From Paludibacter jiangxiensis (lineage in GTDB: Bacteria; Bacteroidota; Bacteroidia; Bacteroidales; Paludibacteraceae), in contig NZ_BDCR01000001.1 of NCBI RefSeq assembly GCF_001618385.1, positions 1,116,001 to 1,180,000 of the forward strand: DNA of 64,000 nt, written 5' to 3'. Shown here in pieces: positions 17,854 to 27,452 of the stretch (its first letter is position 1; each line of letters begins with the position of its first letter). The notes below the pieces were generated by a model. The model was not told where the DNA came from and did not search any database. It was given only the letters and a program-made list of their open reading frames with translations. A program made the translations under genes and the position numbers.

Positions 17854-18693
17854 TTAGTTTAAATTAAATAAGTGGTTTATTTTTTCGGGACAGTGTTGTA
17901 CTCCGTTGAATAACAATTCCATGTCGAGCTGGGAATCTTCTTGCTCTGCATTTTTAAGCAGAATGTTGTGTCCTTTCAACGAACTTTCGGAGTAGATAAT
18001 TCCCTGATCGTTGGCGACTGTTTGTACGGTTTTGAAACAGAGTTTTTGAGTAATTACCCCAACATTTTCATTCAGAAGAATACGATTGTTGTGCAGGATA
18101 ACCAAATGATCGATCAGGGTTTCCAGATCGCGAACCTGATGGGTGGAGATGATGATGCACTTGTCTTCGTTAGCAATAGAGGCCATGATTCGGCGGAACT
18201 GCCTTTTGGAAGGTATATCCAATCCGTTGGTAGGTTCGTCGAAAAGAAGAAGTTTGGTATTTGTGGCAATTCCGAACCCTATCATCACCTTCTTTTTTTC
18301 TCCGTACGACAGAGAACGCAGTCGGTTGTCAGGATTGATTTCAAACTCGTCGAGGTAACGGTGAAATTGGTTGAGGTCGAATGCCGGATAAAAAGGAGCA
18401 TTCAGGCTAACGAATTTGTTGATACGCATGTCGGGCATATAAAACTCTTCCGGCAGAAAGAACAGTTCGCGCATCAGTGACGGACTTTTACGAGCGGCTT
18501 TTTCTCCCAGAGTAGTACATGATCCTGAGTATGGGGCTACCAACCCGCACATCATTTTGAGCAGTGTGGTTTTACCTGCTCCGTTTTTGCCAAGAAGGCC
18601 ATAGATGGAACCCGGTTCGAGTGTCAGATTTAAATTGCTGAACACCTCCTTTTTCTTCGAATAGGCAAAGCTTACATCATTTAAGGTTATCAT
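17854..18693 (-). CDS. ABC transporter ATP-binding protein
   Basis: 279-aa cytoplasmic ATPase of the ABC-2 (drug, antibiotic or lipid export) type. Walker A GKNGAGKTT at 35-43, signature LSYGEKKKVMIG near 131 (the usual LSGGQ is degenerate to LSYGE), Walker B LLLFDEPTNGLD near 150, and the H-loop in STHQVRDL. The last 70 residues form an extra C-terminal domain. It is the first gene of a four-gene operon with a permease, a GntR regulator and a GIN-like protein. Confidence 0.92.
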   Translation of the reverse strand: MITLNDVSFAYSKKKEVFSNLNLTLEPGSIYGLLGKNGAGKTTLLKMMCGLVAPYSGSCTTLGEKAARKSPSLMRELFFLPEEFYMPDMRINKFVSLNAPFYPAFDLNQFHRYLDEFEINPDNRLRSLSYGEKKKVMIGFGIATNTKLLLFDEPTNGLDIPSKRQFRRIMASIANEDKCIIISTHQVRDLETLIDHLVILHNNRILLNENVGVITQKLCFKTVQTVANDQGIIYSESSLKGHNILLKNAEQEDSQLDMELLFNGVQHCPEKINHLFNLN

Positions 18694-18731
18694 TTTCTAT
18701 TTATTTAGTGTTCTACATAACTAATACACTG

Positions 18732-18763
18732 CAAATGTAATGGCTTTGTTGATGATTTCCAAA
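18732..18763 (-). promoter_or_regulatory. Promoter of the ABC/GntR operon
   Basis: On the minus strand TTTG (complement of 18760-18763) and TACATTTG (complement of 18732-18739) are 20 nt apart, an exact match to the Bacteroidota -33/-7 consensus. It lies about 40 nt before the ATPase start codon. Confidence 0.75.
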
Positions 18764-18821
18764 TATTTTCAGCAAAAAATTAGGATTGTGTTGTAATTTA
18801 ATTGATAATCAGATATATAAA

Positions 18822-18855
18822 AATAAAAATCCCGAAACCATCGGGCTTCGGGATT
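18822..18855 (-). terminator. Terminator after ftsE
   Basis: A 9-bp stem (AATCCCGAA 18828-18836 with TTCGGGATT 18847-18855) is followed on the minus strand by a T-rich tail (TTTTTATTTTTAT). It lies 23 nt past the ftsE stop. Confidence 0.85.
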
Positions 18856-18877
18856 ATCAAATATATCTTTTTTGAAT

Positions 18878-19705
18878 TTATTCTTCAGTCTTTTCAGGAG
18901 TCTCGGTAGTTGCTTCATCGCCTGCATCTTCTCCCATTTCGGCATTCAAATCGGCAATAACCTTCGGGAGTTCTTCTGCCGGAACGTTTATTTCCTCAAT
19001 TTCTGATGAGGCTGATGGTTCATCGCTATCGTGTTTGTCTTCTTTCAGATGTTCCGTCACACAATGGAAAACACGTCCGGGAAACTCTTCCACCCAGCGC
19101 AGATTATGTGTCGCAATAATTACAGCGGTACCGGCTTTGTGGATTTCATAGAGCAGTGAAATTAATTCATGTCCGTTTTCACTGTCGAGATTTCCGGTTG
19201 GCTCGTCTGCCAGAATCAGTTCGGGAGAGTTGAGCAGTGCTCTGGCAATTGCAATACGCTGTTGTTCGCCGCCCGATAACTGGTGCATCCATCTTTTGGC
19301 TTTCCGCTCCATACCTACTTGCTCCAGAACCTCAATGACCTGATTCTCGATTGCTTCCTTGTTTTTCCATCCGGTAGCTTTCAGTACAAAAGAGAGATTA
19401 TCAAACACGTTTCTGTCTGGCAGGAGTTGAAAATCCTGAAAAATGATACCTATTTTTCTTCTTAGGAAAGGAATCTGAGTCCGTTTTATTTTACGCAGGT
19501 CATAGTCGAATATGCGGGCTTCTCCGGATTCTACAGGTATTTCTGCGTAAAGTGACTTTAGGAATGAACTTTTTCCGCTACCGACTTTGCCGAGAAGATA
19601 AATAAAATCACCCGGAGCAACCTTCAAATCTACGCTGCTCAGTACAGTTACATCATCATGACAAATATCAACGTCTTTGTACGAAATAAGTTCTTTGGAT
19701 TCCAT
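18878..19705 (-). CDS. ftsE: FtsE-like cell-division ABC ATPase with acidic C-terminal extension
   Basis: ATPase that with FtsX couples divisome activity to peptidoglycan hydrolases at the septum. Walker [10 protein letters not shown] at 39-47, signature [15 protein letters not shown] near 143, Walker [13 protein letters not shown] near 165. The core closely follows FtsE (about 225 aa). The last 50 residues are a strongly acidic, Glu/Asp/Ser/Thr-rich tail that the classic enzyme lacks. No ftsX is adjacent; it must be elsewhere. It lies 23 nt after the hydrogenase gene and is probably co-transcribed with it. FtsE and LolD-like ATPases are close, so the assignment rests on overall similarity. 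Confidence 0.85.
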   Translation of the reverse strand: MESKELISYKDVDICHDDVTVLSSVDLKVAPGDFIYLLGKVGSGKSSFLKSLYAEIPVESGEARIFDYDLRKIKRTQIPFLRRKIGIIFQDFQLLPDRNVFDNLSFVLKATGWKNKEAIENQVIEVLEQVGMERKAKRWMHQLSGGEQQRIAIARALLNSPELILADEPTGNLDSENGHELISLLYEIHKAGTAVIIATHNLRWVEEFPGRVFHCVTEHLKEDKHDSDEPSASSEIEEINVPAEELPKVIADLNAEMGEDAGDEATTETPEKTEE

Positions 19706-19728
19706 TTCTGATATTGATTTATAAGCAA

Positions 19729-21165
19729 TTATTCTTTGATTTCTTCCATTGCTTTCTGGAAAATTCTGCGGCTCTTCGAACCGTCAATTTTGCCCGAAGG
19801 GCCGGTGATACATCCATCTTCGCAGGCCATTACTTCTATGAAGTTTCCAGGAGCTTTTCCTTTGGCAAAAGCACGTAACAAAGCTACATTTTTTTTGTCA
19901 ATATTGGCGACTAAAACGGGTTTTATCGATACGTCGGGATACATTCCCTGTACGGCAGCGGCTACTCCGCCTGAGCGTGCAAAGCCTTTACCCGGTTTGG
20001 GAGCATCACAGCACATGGCGCCGTCGCCTGATGGGGTAATTTCAATTTCCAATCCTTCAAATACAGAATCAAGCTCCTCAAATGTCCAAACATAGTCAAC
20101 GCTTTTGTTGTTGAACATCTCTTTGCGTTTGGCTACGCACGGCCCGATGAATACGATCTTTGCATCCGGATATTTCTGGCGCACGATTTCTGCCGTGTAG
20201 TACATGGGCGATTTTGTCGTGGAGACAAAAGGCTTCATCTCGGGCACGTGCTTGTTGACCAATTCGGTGTATGCAGGACAACAGGAAGTGGTCATGAATT
20301 GCTGGCCTTCTTCCAGTTTCTCGCGTAATTCTTCGCCTTCGTTGCGGGTAGTAACCATAGCTCCGTGTGCCACTTCTTCCACCGCATGAAATCCGATAGA
20401 TTTGATGGCTTCGAAAATGTCGGCTATCGGGTTGGCATATTGCGACATGACAGATGGGGCTGGTATAGCCACAACCTGAGTGCCGTTTTTGATGGCTGTC
20501 AGCACATCGAAAATTTCGGAGACTTCAAAGACGGACCCGAAAGGACAGGCATTTATGCACTTGCCGCAATAGATGCACTTGGTTTCGTCAATTTTCTCAA
20601 TCCCGTTTTCATCCTTTGAGATGGCCTTAACCGGACACACTTCTTCGCAAGGAATGGGTATATAGACAATAGAGTGGTAGGGGCATGCTTCTTTGCAGAT
20701 GCCACAACTGATACATTTTGAATTTTCAATACTTGCCTGGCCGTTTTCCCGGAAAGCGATTGCTCCTTTCGGGCAATTCATTGCACATGGACGGGCAACA
20801 CATCCGCGACAAAGGTTGGAAACCACATAGTTAACTTTAACACACGATGTACATGCTTCGTCGACAACAGTGAGTATTCGTGGGTTTTGAGTACGGGGAG
20901 CCAATGCTTCACGGGCGTAATCCGACAGAGGTTTCAGTTCATCTTCTTCCTGATCGATGCCAAAACCGAGGATAGGCAGCATCTTGTATTTGATGACAGC
21001 GCGTTCTTTGTGAATACAGCAACGACCTTTAGCGATGCCGTGTTTGGGAGACATTTCAAGGGGAATACGGTCGATGCTCTCGATCATTTTGTTTTCTTTC
21101 CAGAGTTTTACAAGTCTGGATATGAGCACCCTACGTACAATCATCGTGTTATTTGCAAATGCCAT
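19729..21165 (-). CDS. [FeFe]-hydrogenase, group B-like, with ferredoxin-type clusters
   Basis: 478-aa iron-only hydrogenase predicted to reduce protons to H2 (or oxidise H2) in fermentation. Several 4Fe-4S motifs lie in the N-terminal half: CRGCVARPCAMNCP near 119, CISCGICKEACP at 151-162, CEEVCP near 173, and CIYCGKCINACP at 197-208. The three H-cluster motifs are intact: TSCCP at 293-297 (C295 and C296), PCVAKRKE at 342-349 (C343), and MACEDGC at 446-452 (C448 and C452). The variant L2 and L3 motifs fit group B rather than the well-studied group A. No maturation genes (hydE, hydF, hydG) are in the window. The first 45 residues are unlike classical hydrogenases. Confidence 0.88.
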   Translation of the reverse strand: MAFANNTMIVRRVLISRLVKLWKENKMIESIDRIPLEMSPKHGIAKGRCCIHKERAVIKYKMLPILGFGIDQEEDELKPLSDYAREALAPRTQNPRILTVVDEACTSCVKVNYVVSNLCRGCVARPCAMNCPKGAIAFRENGQASIENSKCISCGICKEACPYHSIVYIPIPCEEVCPVKAISKDENGIEKIDETKCIYCGKCINACPFGSVFEVSEIFDVLTAIKNGTQVVAIPAPSVMSQYANPIADIFEAIKSIGFHAVEEVAHGAMVTTRNEGEELREKLEEGQQFMTTSCCPAYTELVNKHVPEMKPFVSTTKSPMYYTAEIVRQKYPDAKIVFIGPCVAKRKEMFNNKSVDYVWTFEELDSVFEGLEIEITPSGDGAMCCDAPKPGKGFARSGGVAAAVQGMYPDVSIKPVLVANIDKKNVALLRAFAKGKAPGNFIEVMACEDGCITGPSGKIDGSKSRRIFQKAMEEIKE

Positions 21166-21266
21166 TTATCAAAAATATTTGTGTGATTTTTTCTTTGTGA
21201 TGTCTAATTTGGGTGTGCTAAAAGGATAGTTTAAGGTTGCACGGAGAGAGTTCTGATTTCGAATTG

Positions 21267-21274
21267 CAAAGGTA
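21267..21274 (-). promoter_or_regulatory. -7 box for the hydrogenase-ftsE unit
   Basis: TACCTTTG on the minus strand matches TAnnTTTG and lies about 100 nt before the hydrogenase start. No good -33 TTTG is seen. Confidence 0.45.
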
Positions 21275-21392
21275 ATACTTTTCGTTTAATTACGGGAAAT
21301 GAAAAATTATCTTGCGTTCGAAAGCTTTTAATTGTCGTTTTTCAGTTGTTATTTTGATGAGAAAGAGATACTTTTGTTAAAAAAACGGTTTC

Positions 21393-22331
21393 ATGTCAAA
21401 TGTAAATAATTACACGGATCAACAGATCGGGAAGAAGCTTTTTGTACTTATCGGTAGCTCTGTCGGCCTCACATTGTTGGCGAGTTTGGTTATGTCGGTC
21501 ATTTTGTTGTTTAAGACGATGGCAAACGGAGGCGACCTGACTGAAATTACACCCGATATTACATTCCTGAAAATTTCTCAGCTGATAGTAACTGTTGTTA
21601 CTTTTTTTGTGCCTGTTTTGCTTCTGTCGAAGATAAGCAGGGTTAAAAGTAAGATTTTTGTGCGGGCCGACAAGCGGTTATCACCTGTTATGGTCATGCT
21701 TGCCGTTTTGTTGATGATTGCCATACAACCTTTAATGAATGCGACTGCCGATTGGTTTTCCAACTGGTCGTTGCCTTCTTCGTTATCCTGGCTTGAGCAT
21801 TGGCTGAAGAATATGGAAAAACAAAACCTTGAGTTGGTTCAACGGTTTTTGGATGTGAATTCGGCTGGAGGTTTGCTCTTTAATATTCTGGTAGTGGCTA
21901 TTGCACCGGCCATTTGCGAAGAATTCTTTTTTCGGGGAGGTTTGCAGCAGGTTTTCAATATGCGGATGAATAAACATGTTGCTATATGGTTAGCTGCTGC
22001 GGTGTTTAGTGCCGTACATATGGAAGTCAGCGGATTTCTTCCCCGGATGGTACTTGGTGCGAGTTTTGGATATTTGTTTATCTGGACCGGCTCAATCTGG
22101 GCGCCGGTGATTGCTCACTTTGTCAACAACCTTTGCGGGGTGTTTACGGAATATTTGATATTCAATCACATGATTGATAAACATATTGAGAAGGTCGGAA
22201 CCGGAGATACTCTTTGGGCAACAGTGCTGGGTTCGGTGGTTTTCCTCGCTTCTTTGTGGTTTATCTATCGACTAAATAAGAGGGATATTTCTGAATCGAA
22301 TCCTGATCAGGAAATGCTTTCCGGCAATTGA
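21393..22331 (+). CDS. CPBP family intramembrane metalloprotease
   Basis: 312-aa polytopic membrane protein of the CAAX protease/bacteriocin-processing (CPBP, Abi, M79) family. Motif 1 EEFFFRGG at 176-183 gives the catalytic Glu pair and Arg181. Motif 2 FSAVHME supplies His209. Motif 3 HFVNN at 242-246 supplies His242 and Asn246. All expected catalytic residues are present, so the enzyme should be active, but substrates of bacterial members are mostly unknown. A TACTTTTG box at 21369-21376 lies close before the start. Monocistronic, with comF 97 nt downstream on the same strand. Confidence 0.92.
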   Translation: MSNVNNYTDQQIGKKLFVLIGSSVGLTLLASLVMSVILLFKTMANGGDLTEITPDITFLKISQLIVTVVTFFVPVLLLSKISRVKSKIFVRADKRLSPVMVMLAVLLMIAIQPLMNATADWFSNWSLPSSLSWLEHWLKNMEKQNLELVQRFLDVNSAGGLLFNILVVAIAPAICEEFFFRGGLQQVFNMRMNKHVAIWLAAAVFSAVHMEVSGFLPRMVLGASFGYLFIWTGSIWAPVIAHFVNNLCGVFTEYLIFNHMIDKHIEKVGTGDTLWATVLGSVVFLASLWFIYRLNKRDISESNPDQEMLSGN

Positions 22332-22428
22332 TGAAGCGGAAATGTTACCGTTCTATGCGGTTGTCTCGAATATGATTTAACGCTAAATAATCAATATAAT
22401 ATCTGCGGCAAAAACCACTTATCGATAC

Positions 22429-23112
22429 ATGAAGCTTCTGCAACATTTGGTGAATCTTATTTTTCCTAATCTCTGTCTGGCATGTAACGAAAGCCTTTTT
22501 GGCGGGGAAGAATCAGTGTGTTTGTCCTGCCTGACGGATTTACCATACACTAACTTTCATCTTCGGCAAGCTAACGATATTGAAAAGAGGTTTTGGGGAA
22601 AATTTCCGGTTGAAAACGCAACATCGCTGTACTTTTATAAGAAAGCAACTACCGGACAACATTTACTTCATGCATTAAAATACCGAGGAGAAAAACAACT
22701 TGGTATAATACTCGGTCGACAATTGGGGAGCAATCTCAGGCAATCGTCATTTTACGAAGATGTTGACATGATTGTACCGGTTCCGCTTCATCCCCAAAAG
22801 TACCGTAAGAGAGGCTACAATCAAAGCGAATGTATATGCGAGGGTATTTCGGAAGCCATGCAGATTCCCGTTGATTCTTCAAACCTCGTCAGACTAATTG
22901 AAAATCCAACACAAACCCGTAAAGGTGTTTACGAGCGTTGGGAAAATACAAAGGGAATCTTTGGGCTGGTAGACGTTTCCGTATTTGCCGGGAAGCATAT
23001 TTTGCTTGTGGACGATGTGCTGACCACAGGATCAACTCTTGAAGCGTGTGCCTCAGCACTTTTACAAGCCGAAAATATCAAAATAAGCGTGGCGACGATT
23101 GCTGTAGCCTGA
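22429..23112 (+). CDS. comF: ComF family phosphoribosyltransferase-like protein
   Basis: 227-aa cytoplasmic protein. An N-terminal four-cysteine zinc finger (C16, C19, C31, C34; CLACN and CLSCL) precedes a type I phosphoribosyltransferase domain. The PRPP-binding motif is HILLVDDVLTTGST near 190-203 and the KYRKRGYNQSE block is typical of ComF/GntX. The family takes part in uptake or processing of transforming DNA in some bacteria, but its biochemical role is still unclear. It converges on psd, with only 5 nt between the stop codons. Confidence 0.92.
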   Translation: MKLLQHLVNLIFPNLCLACNESLFGGEESVCLSCLTDLPYTNFHLRQANDIEKRFWGKFPVENATSLYFYKKATTGQHLLHALKYRGEKQLGIILGRQLGSNLRQSSFYEDVDMIVPVPLHPQKYRKRGYNQSECICEGISEAMQIPVDSSNLVRLIENPTQTRKGVYERWENTKGIFGLVDVSVFAGKHILLVDDVLTTGSTLEACASALLQAENIKISVATIAVA

Positions 23113-23117
23113 CGATT

Positions 23118-23792
23118 TTATTCGTTAAGGCGGGCAATGATTGTTTCGTTACCAACCGTTTTTTCTCCGTGAGTTACGTAAACTTCGGCGTCCAGCGGCA
23201 AAAAGATGTCGACACGTGAACCGAATTTGATAAATCCGAGATGTTCATTGAGGTGACATGCTTTGCTGGGTACGGCATAAGTTACAATACGACGGGCAAG
23301 TAATCCGGCAATCTGGCGCACCAAAACCTGAGTCTTCATTGGCGACTCTATCACTACGGTTGTACGTTCGTTTTCGGTGCTCGACTTAGGAAGATAAGCC
23401 GCAAGGTAACGGCCATTATGATGTTTGGTATATTTCACCGTGCCGGCAATAGGATACCAGTTGGCATGTACGTTGAATACCGACATGAAAATGGATATCT
23501 GTATGCGTTTATCTTTGAAATATTCGTGTTCAACCGTAGGTTCCACTACCACGACAGTACCATCGGCCGGTGCAATAATAAGGCTGGGGTCGTCAATATC
23601 CCCGGGACGGGACGGGTTGCGGAAAAAATAGGTAAAGAACATGAACGTTACCAGAGAAAGCAGAATATTCACAAACCATATGAGTTGGGAAAATTCGAAA
23701 TACACCATCAGGTTTATAACGACCAGTATTACAAATACTCCCAATAATATCCACCGTCCTTCTTTATGAATTTTCATTCTCCCTTTCTTCAT
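23118..23792 (-). CDS. psd: Phosphatidylserine decarboxylase
   Basis: Pyruvoyl-dependent membrane enzyme that converts phosphatidylserine to phosphatidylethanolamine. Two N-terminal membrane segments (about 13-30 and 36-56) precede the short-type Psd domain of 224 aa. The self-cleavage site is G191-S192 in FIKFGSRVD, where Ser192 becomes the pyruvoyl group. An internal Met (MKIHKEG, 23777) is an alternative start. Last gene of rsfS-ftsH-cdsA-psd: CdsA makes CDP-diacylglycerol, the precursor for phosphatidylserine. The phosphatidylserine synthase gene is not adjacent. Confidence 0.95.
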   Translation of the reverse strand: MKKGRMKIHKEGRWILLGVFVILVVINLMVYFEFSQLIWFVNILLSLVTFMFFTYFFRNPSRPGDIDDPSLIIAPADGTVVVVEPTVEHEYFKDKRIQISIFMSVFNVHANWYPIAGTVKYTKHHNGRYLAAYLPKSSTENERTTVVIESPMKTQVLVRQIAGLLARRIVTYAVPSKACHLNEHLGFIKFGSRVDIFLPLDAEVYVTHGEKTVGNETIIARLNE

Positions 23793-23846
23793 TGTTTTTT
23801 AGCGCTTTTCGTTTATAATTAAACGGGTAATTTTTAGTCTGAATGA

Positions 23847-24674
23847 TTAAATGAAGCAGCTCTCACCTATGAGAATTGCAAGATAAATTAAGATAACCGG
23901 GGTGGCAAACAGTAAGCTGTCGAAACGGTCGAGCATTCCGCCATGACCCGGTAGTATATTTCCCGAATCTTTTATGTTGAATGTGCGTTTAAGCAATGAT
24001 TCGGCCAAATCTCCGAATGTCCCGAACACAACCACCAGGGCCGCAAATCCAATCCATCCAAAGACCGGCAAAGATGAGAAAAAATGTGCAAATATCAAAG
24101 CTGCCACACAAGCCGCTAAAAAACCTCCGATTGCACCTTCCCACGATTTCTTGGGAGAAATACGTTCAAACAGCCGATGTTTTCCTAGCGTGACGCCAAA
24201 AAGATATGCTCCCGAATCGTACGTCCAGATTAGCACAAACAGCGCTAAAAGGAATTCCGGTTCAAAGGAGTGGTTCAGTATATTCAGCATCGAAAACGGA
24301 ACAACCACATAAATTTGACCGAGAAAGAAATAAGCCCAATTGTGTAAGGAATTTCCATCTTTTCTGAATAATTCATAGATAACAATGCCAAAGCAAAAGA
24401 GCACATAAACCGCCAGGCAAATTATCCCAATTTGAGCAGAAAACTGATTCCAAAGCAATGTGGAAAGATACAGAAATGCACTTGCTAACGTGGCAAATTG
24501 TCTGTTTATCTGAGCGTTGCCTTTTGTATTGATTAACGTGTAAAGTTCCCACTGAGTGAGAACGGTGACCCAGAAAAACAAGCTTGCAAAAGCAATTTTA
24601 CCCAATAAAATAGATCCGACGATAGCACCAACAAAAAGGACTCCTGTGATTGCTCGCTGTATTAGATTCTTCAT
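23847..24674 (-). CDS. cdsA: Phosphatidate cytidylyltransferase (CDP-diglyceride synthase)
   Basis: Integral membrane enzyme that makes CDP-diacylglycerol from phosphatidic acid and CTP, the branch point of phospholipid synthesis. 275 aa with seven or eight hydrophobic segments. The family signature is in the C-terminal half: SPKKSWEGAIGGF, then FGDLAESLLKR and KDSGNILPGHGGMLDRFDS. It lies 27 nt downstream of ftsH and 54 nt upstream of psd, in one operon. Confidence 0.96.
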   Translation of the reverse strand: MKNLIQRAITGVLFVGAIVGSILLGKIAFASLFFWVTVLTQWELYTLINTKGNAQINRQFATLASAFLYLSTLLWNQFSAQIGIICLAVYVLFCFGIVIYELFRKDGNSLHNWAYFFLGQIYVVVPFSMLNILNHSFEPEFLLALFVLIWTYDSGAYLFGVTLGKHRLFERISPKKSWEGAIGGFLAACVAALIFAHFFSSLPVFGWIGFAALVVVFGTFGDLAESLLKRTFNIKDSGNILPGHGGMLDRFDSLLFATPVILIYLAILIGESCFI

Positions 24675-24701
24675 TTCAAGTACATTTCGTATATGCTACC
24701 G

Positions 24702-26774
24702 TTAAGCAAGTTCTTCTTCTTGTTCGGAAGTAGTTGTTGGTTCACTTTCATTTTGGGGCTCATCTACAACAGGCTGTTCGGTAGGTTCTTCTGTCATATT
24801 TTCAGACCCTGTTTCGGACATCAGTTCTTCTGCGCGCGAAGTCCATGGGCGTTTCCCGAAAATTCGTTCTACATCTTCTGTGAAAATCACTTCCTGATCG
24901 ATCAGTAATTCTGCCAGTTGGTGATGCCCTTCTACGTGTTCCTTTAGAATGGCTTTAGCTCTTTCAAACTGTTCGTTGACGATGTTTTTAGCTTCGGCAT
25001 CAATCAAATCGGCAGTTCTGTCGCTGTATGGTTTTGTAAAGCCATATTCGTAAGAACCTGTTGAGTCATAGAAACTGATGTTTGAGAGTTTGTCGCTCAT
25101 GCCGTAATAAGCAACCATGGCGTAAGCCTGTTTGGTAACACGTTCCAAATCATTCAATGCACCGGTCGAAGGCGTTTCAAAGAAAAGTTCTTCTGCTGCG
25201 CGTCCGCCCAACGTAGCACACATTTCGTCCAGAATATGTTCTTTGGTGGTCAGTTTGCGTTCTTCCGGTAGATACCATGCAGCACCTAATGCTTCGCCGC
25301 GGGGAACGATTGTCACTTTTACCAGCGGGTTCGCATAACGTAACATCCAGCTAACGGTAGCGTGACCGGCTTCGTGGAAAGCAATCGATTTTTTCTCAGC
25401 CAGCGTGGTAAGCGTGGTTTTTCTTTCCAATCCACCCACGATGCGGTCGACGGCATCTACGAAATCTTGCTTTTCAACAATTGTTTTATTCTTACGTGCA
25501 GCAATCAAAGCTGCTTCGTTACAAACATTGGCAATATCTGCTCCCGAAAAACCGGGAGTTTGGCGTGCCAGAAAATCGATATCCAGAGCCGGGTCGATTT
25601 TAATGGGACGCAGGTGTACCTTGAAAATAGCAATACGTTCGTGCAGGTCGGGCAGTTCTACATGAATCTGTCTGTCAAAACGTCCAGCACGAAGCAAAGC
25701 TTTGTCCAGAATATCGGCACGGTTAGTGGCAGCCAGAATAATGACACCGCTGTTTGATCCGAAACCGTCCATTTCCGTCAATAACTGGTTCAACGTATTT
25801 TCGCGTTCGTCATTAGCACCCATATTTGGGTTTTTCCCGCGGGCACGTCCTACGGCATCAATTTCATCAATGAAAATAATGCACGGTGCTTTTTCTTTTG
25901 CCTGACGGAAAAGGTCTCGCACACGTGATGCTCCTACACCAACGAACATTTCCACGAAATCGGAACCTGACATGGAGAAGAACGGTACGTCAGCTTCACC
26001 AGCCACCGCTTTTGCCAAAAGCGTTTTACCGGTACCCGGAGGGCCTACAAGTAAAGCTCCTTTGGGAATCTTACCTCCCAGTTCGGTATATTTTGATGGG
26101 TTTTTCAGGAATGCTACAATTTCTTCCACTTCCTGTTTGGCGCCGTCAAGTCCGGCAACGTCTTTGAAGGTTACTTTCAGATCGCCGTTGGTTTTGTCAA
26201 ACAGCTGAGCCTTGGATTTTCCCACAGAGAAAATATTGCCGGGGCCGCCACCTGATCCGCCGCTCATCCGTCGCGACAGAAATACAAAGAAAGCAATCAT
26301 CAGAACAATGGGCAGAATAGAATAAAGGAAAGTATTGAAGTAATCATTTTCCTTCTGATAGAACACCTTTCCTGTAAATTGTTTGTTTTCTCTTACCTGA
26401 GAAAGAAAACGCTGTGTCTCTTCTACAGATCCGAACTTAACCGTGATGACGGGGTTTTGCTGAAATTTTGCAGAGTCGTTTCCAAATACAGGGGTCATGC
26501 TCCCTTTCTTGATATTCACCAGAGCATAGTTCTGATTGGATACGACCGTTATCTTGTCAACATAGTTGCTCTTAACATAGCCTTCAAAATCGGAAAACGA
26601 GACTTCTTTGGTGTTCCCGGTTTGGGCAAAGAAGGTCATACCTACCAAAACTATACCAATGAGGGCATAGATCCAGTAGAGGTAATTCTGGCGGTTATTT
26701 TGACGTTTCCGCTGAGGATTCCCTGAATCCTGATTTTGAGAACGCTTGAAGTTATTGCTTGAATCTGGTTCCAT
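24702..26774 (-). CDS. ftsH: ATP-dependent zinc metalloprotease FtsH
   Basis: Membrane-anchored AAA+ protease that degrades unassembled membrane proteins and short-lived regulators. Two N-terminal membrane segments (about 32-50 and 150-168) flank a periplasmic domain. The AAA module has Walker A GPPGTGKT near 245 and Walker [11 protein letters not shown]. The zinc site HEAGH is near 466. The 690-aa length is typical for Bacteroidota, including an acidic, Glu/Thr-rich C-terminal tail. The N-terminus is hydrophilic ([15 protein letters not shown]). Second gene of the rsfS-ftsH-cdsA-psd operon. Confidence 0.97.
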   Translation of the reverse strand: MEPDSSNNFKRSQNQDSGNPQRKRQNNRQNYLYWIYALIGIVLVGMTFFAQTGNTKEVSFSDFEGYVKSNYVDKITVVSNQNYALVNIKKGSMTPVFGNDSAKFQQNPVITVKFGSVEETQRFLSQVRENKQFTGKVFYQKENDYFNTFLYSILPIVLMIAFFVFLSRRMSGGSGGGPGNIFSVGKSKAQLFDKTNGDLKVTFKDVAGLDGAKQEVEEIVAFLKNPSKYTELGGKIPKGALLVGPPGTGKTLLAKAVAGEADVPFFSMSGSDFVEMFVGVGASRVRDLFRQAKEKAPCIIFIDEIDAVGRARGKNPNMGANDERENTLNQLLTEMDGFGSNSGVIILAATNRADILDKALLRAGRFDRQIHVELPDLHERIAIFKVHLRPIKIDPALDIDFLARQTPGFSGADIANVCNEAALIAARKNKTIVEKQDFVDAVDRIVGGLERKTTLTTLAEKKSIAFHEAGHATVSWMLRYANPLVKVTIVPRGEALGAAWYLPEERKLTTKEHILDEMCATLGGRAAEELFFETPSTGALNDLERVTKQAYAMVAYYGMSDKLSNISFYDSTGSYEYGFTKPYSDRTADLIDAEAKNIVNEQFERAKAILKEHVEGHHQLAELLIDQEVIFTEDVERIFGKRPWTSRAEELMSETGSENMTEEPTEQPVVDEPQNESEPTTTSEQEEELA

Positions 26775-26849
26775 ATATAATTAATGTATAGACAAAATTA
26801 AATTTAGAAACACGACTTAAAAACAAGGCTGAGTTTTTATTGCCTGACT

Positions 26850-27206
26850 TTAGTCGAGATCAGGGATTTCTGTAATATCGGCATCGGCCCACAAGTGTTC
26901 GATGTCGTAAAAATTGCGTGGTTCGCGTTGAAATACATGAACGATTACCTGTAGATAGTCCATGGCAACCCAAAGTGAGTTTTCCAGACCATCCGTGGCA
27001 ACCGGTTTTGTTTTGGCATGAGTACGAACATAATCTCTCACCGAGCCTGCAATAGCGTTGACGTGGGTGCTTGAATCACCTTCGCAGATGACAAAGTAAC
27101 TACATCCTGCGCTATCAAATTTTTTCAGATCAACAACAACAATGCGTTTGCCTTTCTTTTCCTGTATACCTTCTACAATAGTACGAACTAAAATATTATC
27201 TGTCAT
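26850..27206 (-). CDS. rsfS: Ribosome silencing factor RsfS
   Basis: 118-aa protein of the Iojap/RsfS family that binds uL14 and blocks 30S-50S joining in starved cells. Family blocks: IVVVDLKKFDSAGCSYFVICEGDSSTHV, then GLENSLWVAMDYLQVIVHVF and FYDIEHLWADA. First gene of the operon with ftsH, cdsA and psd. A minus-strand TATCTTTG (complement of 27312-27319) about 105 nt upstream is the likely -7 box, with a weak GTTG 21 nt further up. Confidence 0.95.
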   Translation of the reverse strand: MTDNILVRTIVEGIQEKKGKRIVVVDLKKFDSAGCSYFVICEGDSSTHVNAIAGSVRDYVRTHAKTKPVATDGLENSLWVAMDYLQVIVHVFQREPRNFYDIEHLWADADITEIPDLD

Positions 27207-27311
27207 GTAATAAATGAATGATTCCTGGTGAAACTATTTTGAAAATTAAATATTGGTGGGAAACAGCTTATTATCTGTTTGAAGTATAAGCGGAGACTTC
27301 CTAATAATTTG

Positions 27312-27344
27312 CAAAGATAGTGTTAAATTACAATATTACCCAAC
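27312..27344 (-). promoter_or_regulatory. Promoter of the rsfS-ftsH-cdsA-psd operon
   Basis: On the minus strand GTTG (complement of 27341-27344) is followed after 21 nt by TATCTTTG (complement of 27312-27319). The -7 box is perfect and the -33 box is one base off. Confidence 0.55.
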
Positions 27345-27452
27345 ATGTTGAAGCAAACGGGAGTTTCCCCCACAGCAGGGTATTCCCTGAATTCAATCAA
27401 AAAGCGTGCCATAAAACGTTAGTGTCTGACACAAAAAAAGTTGTTGAAAAGT

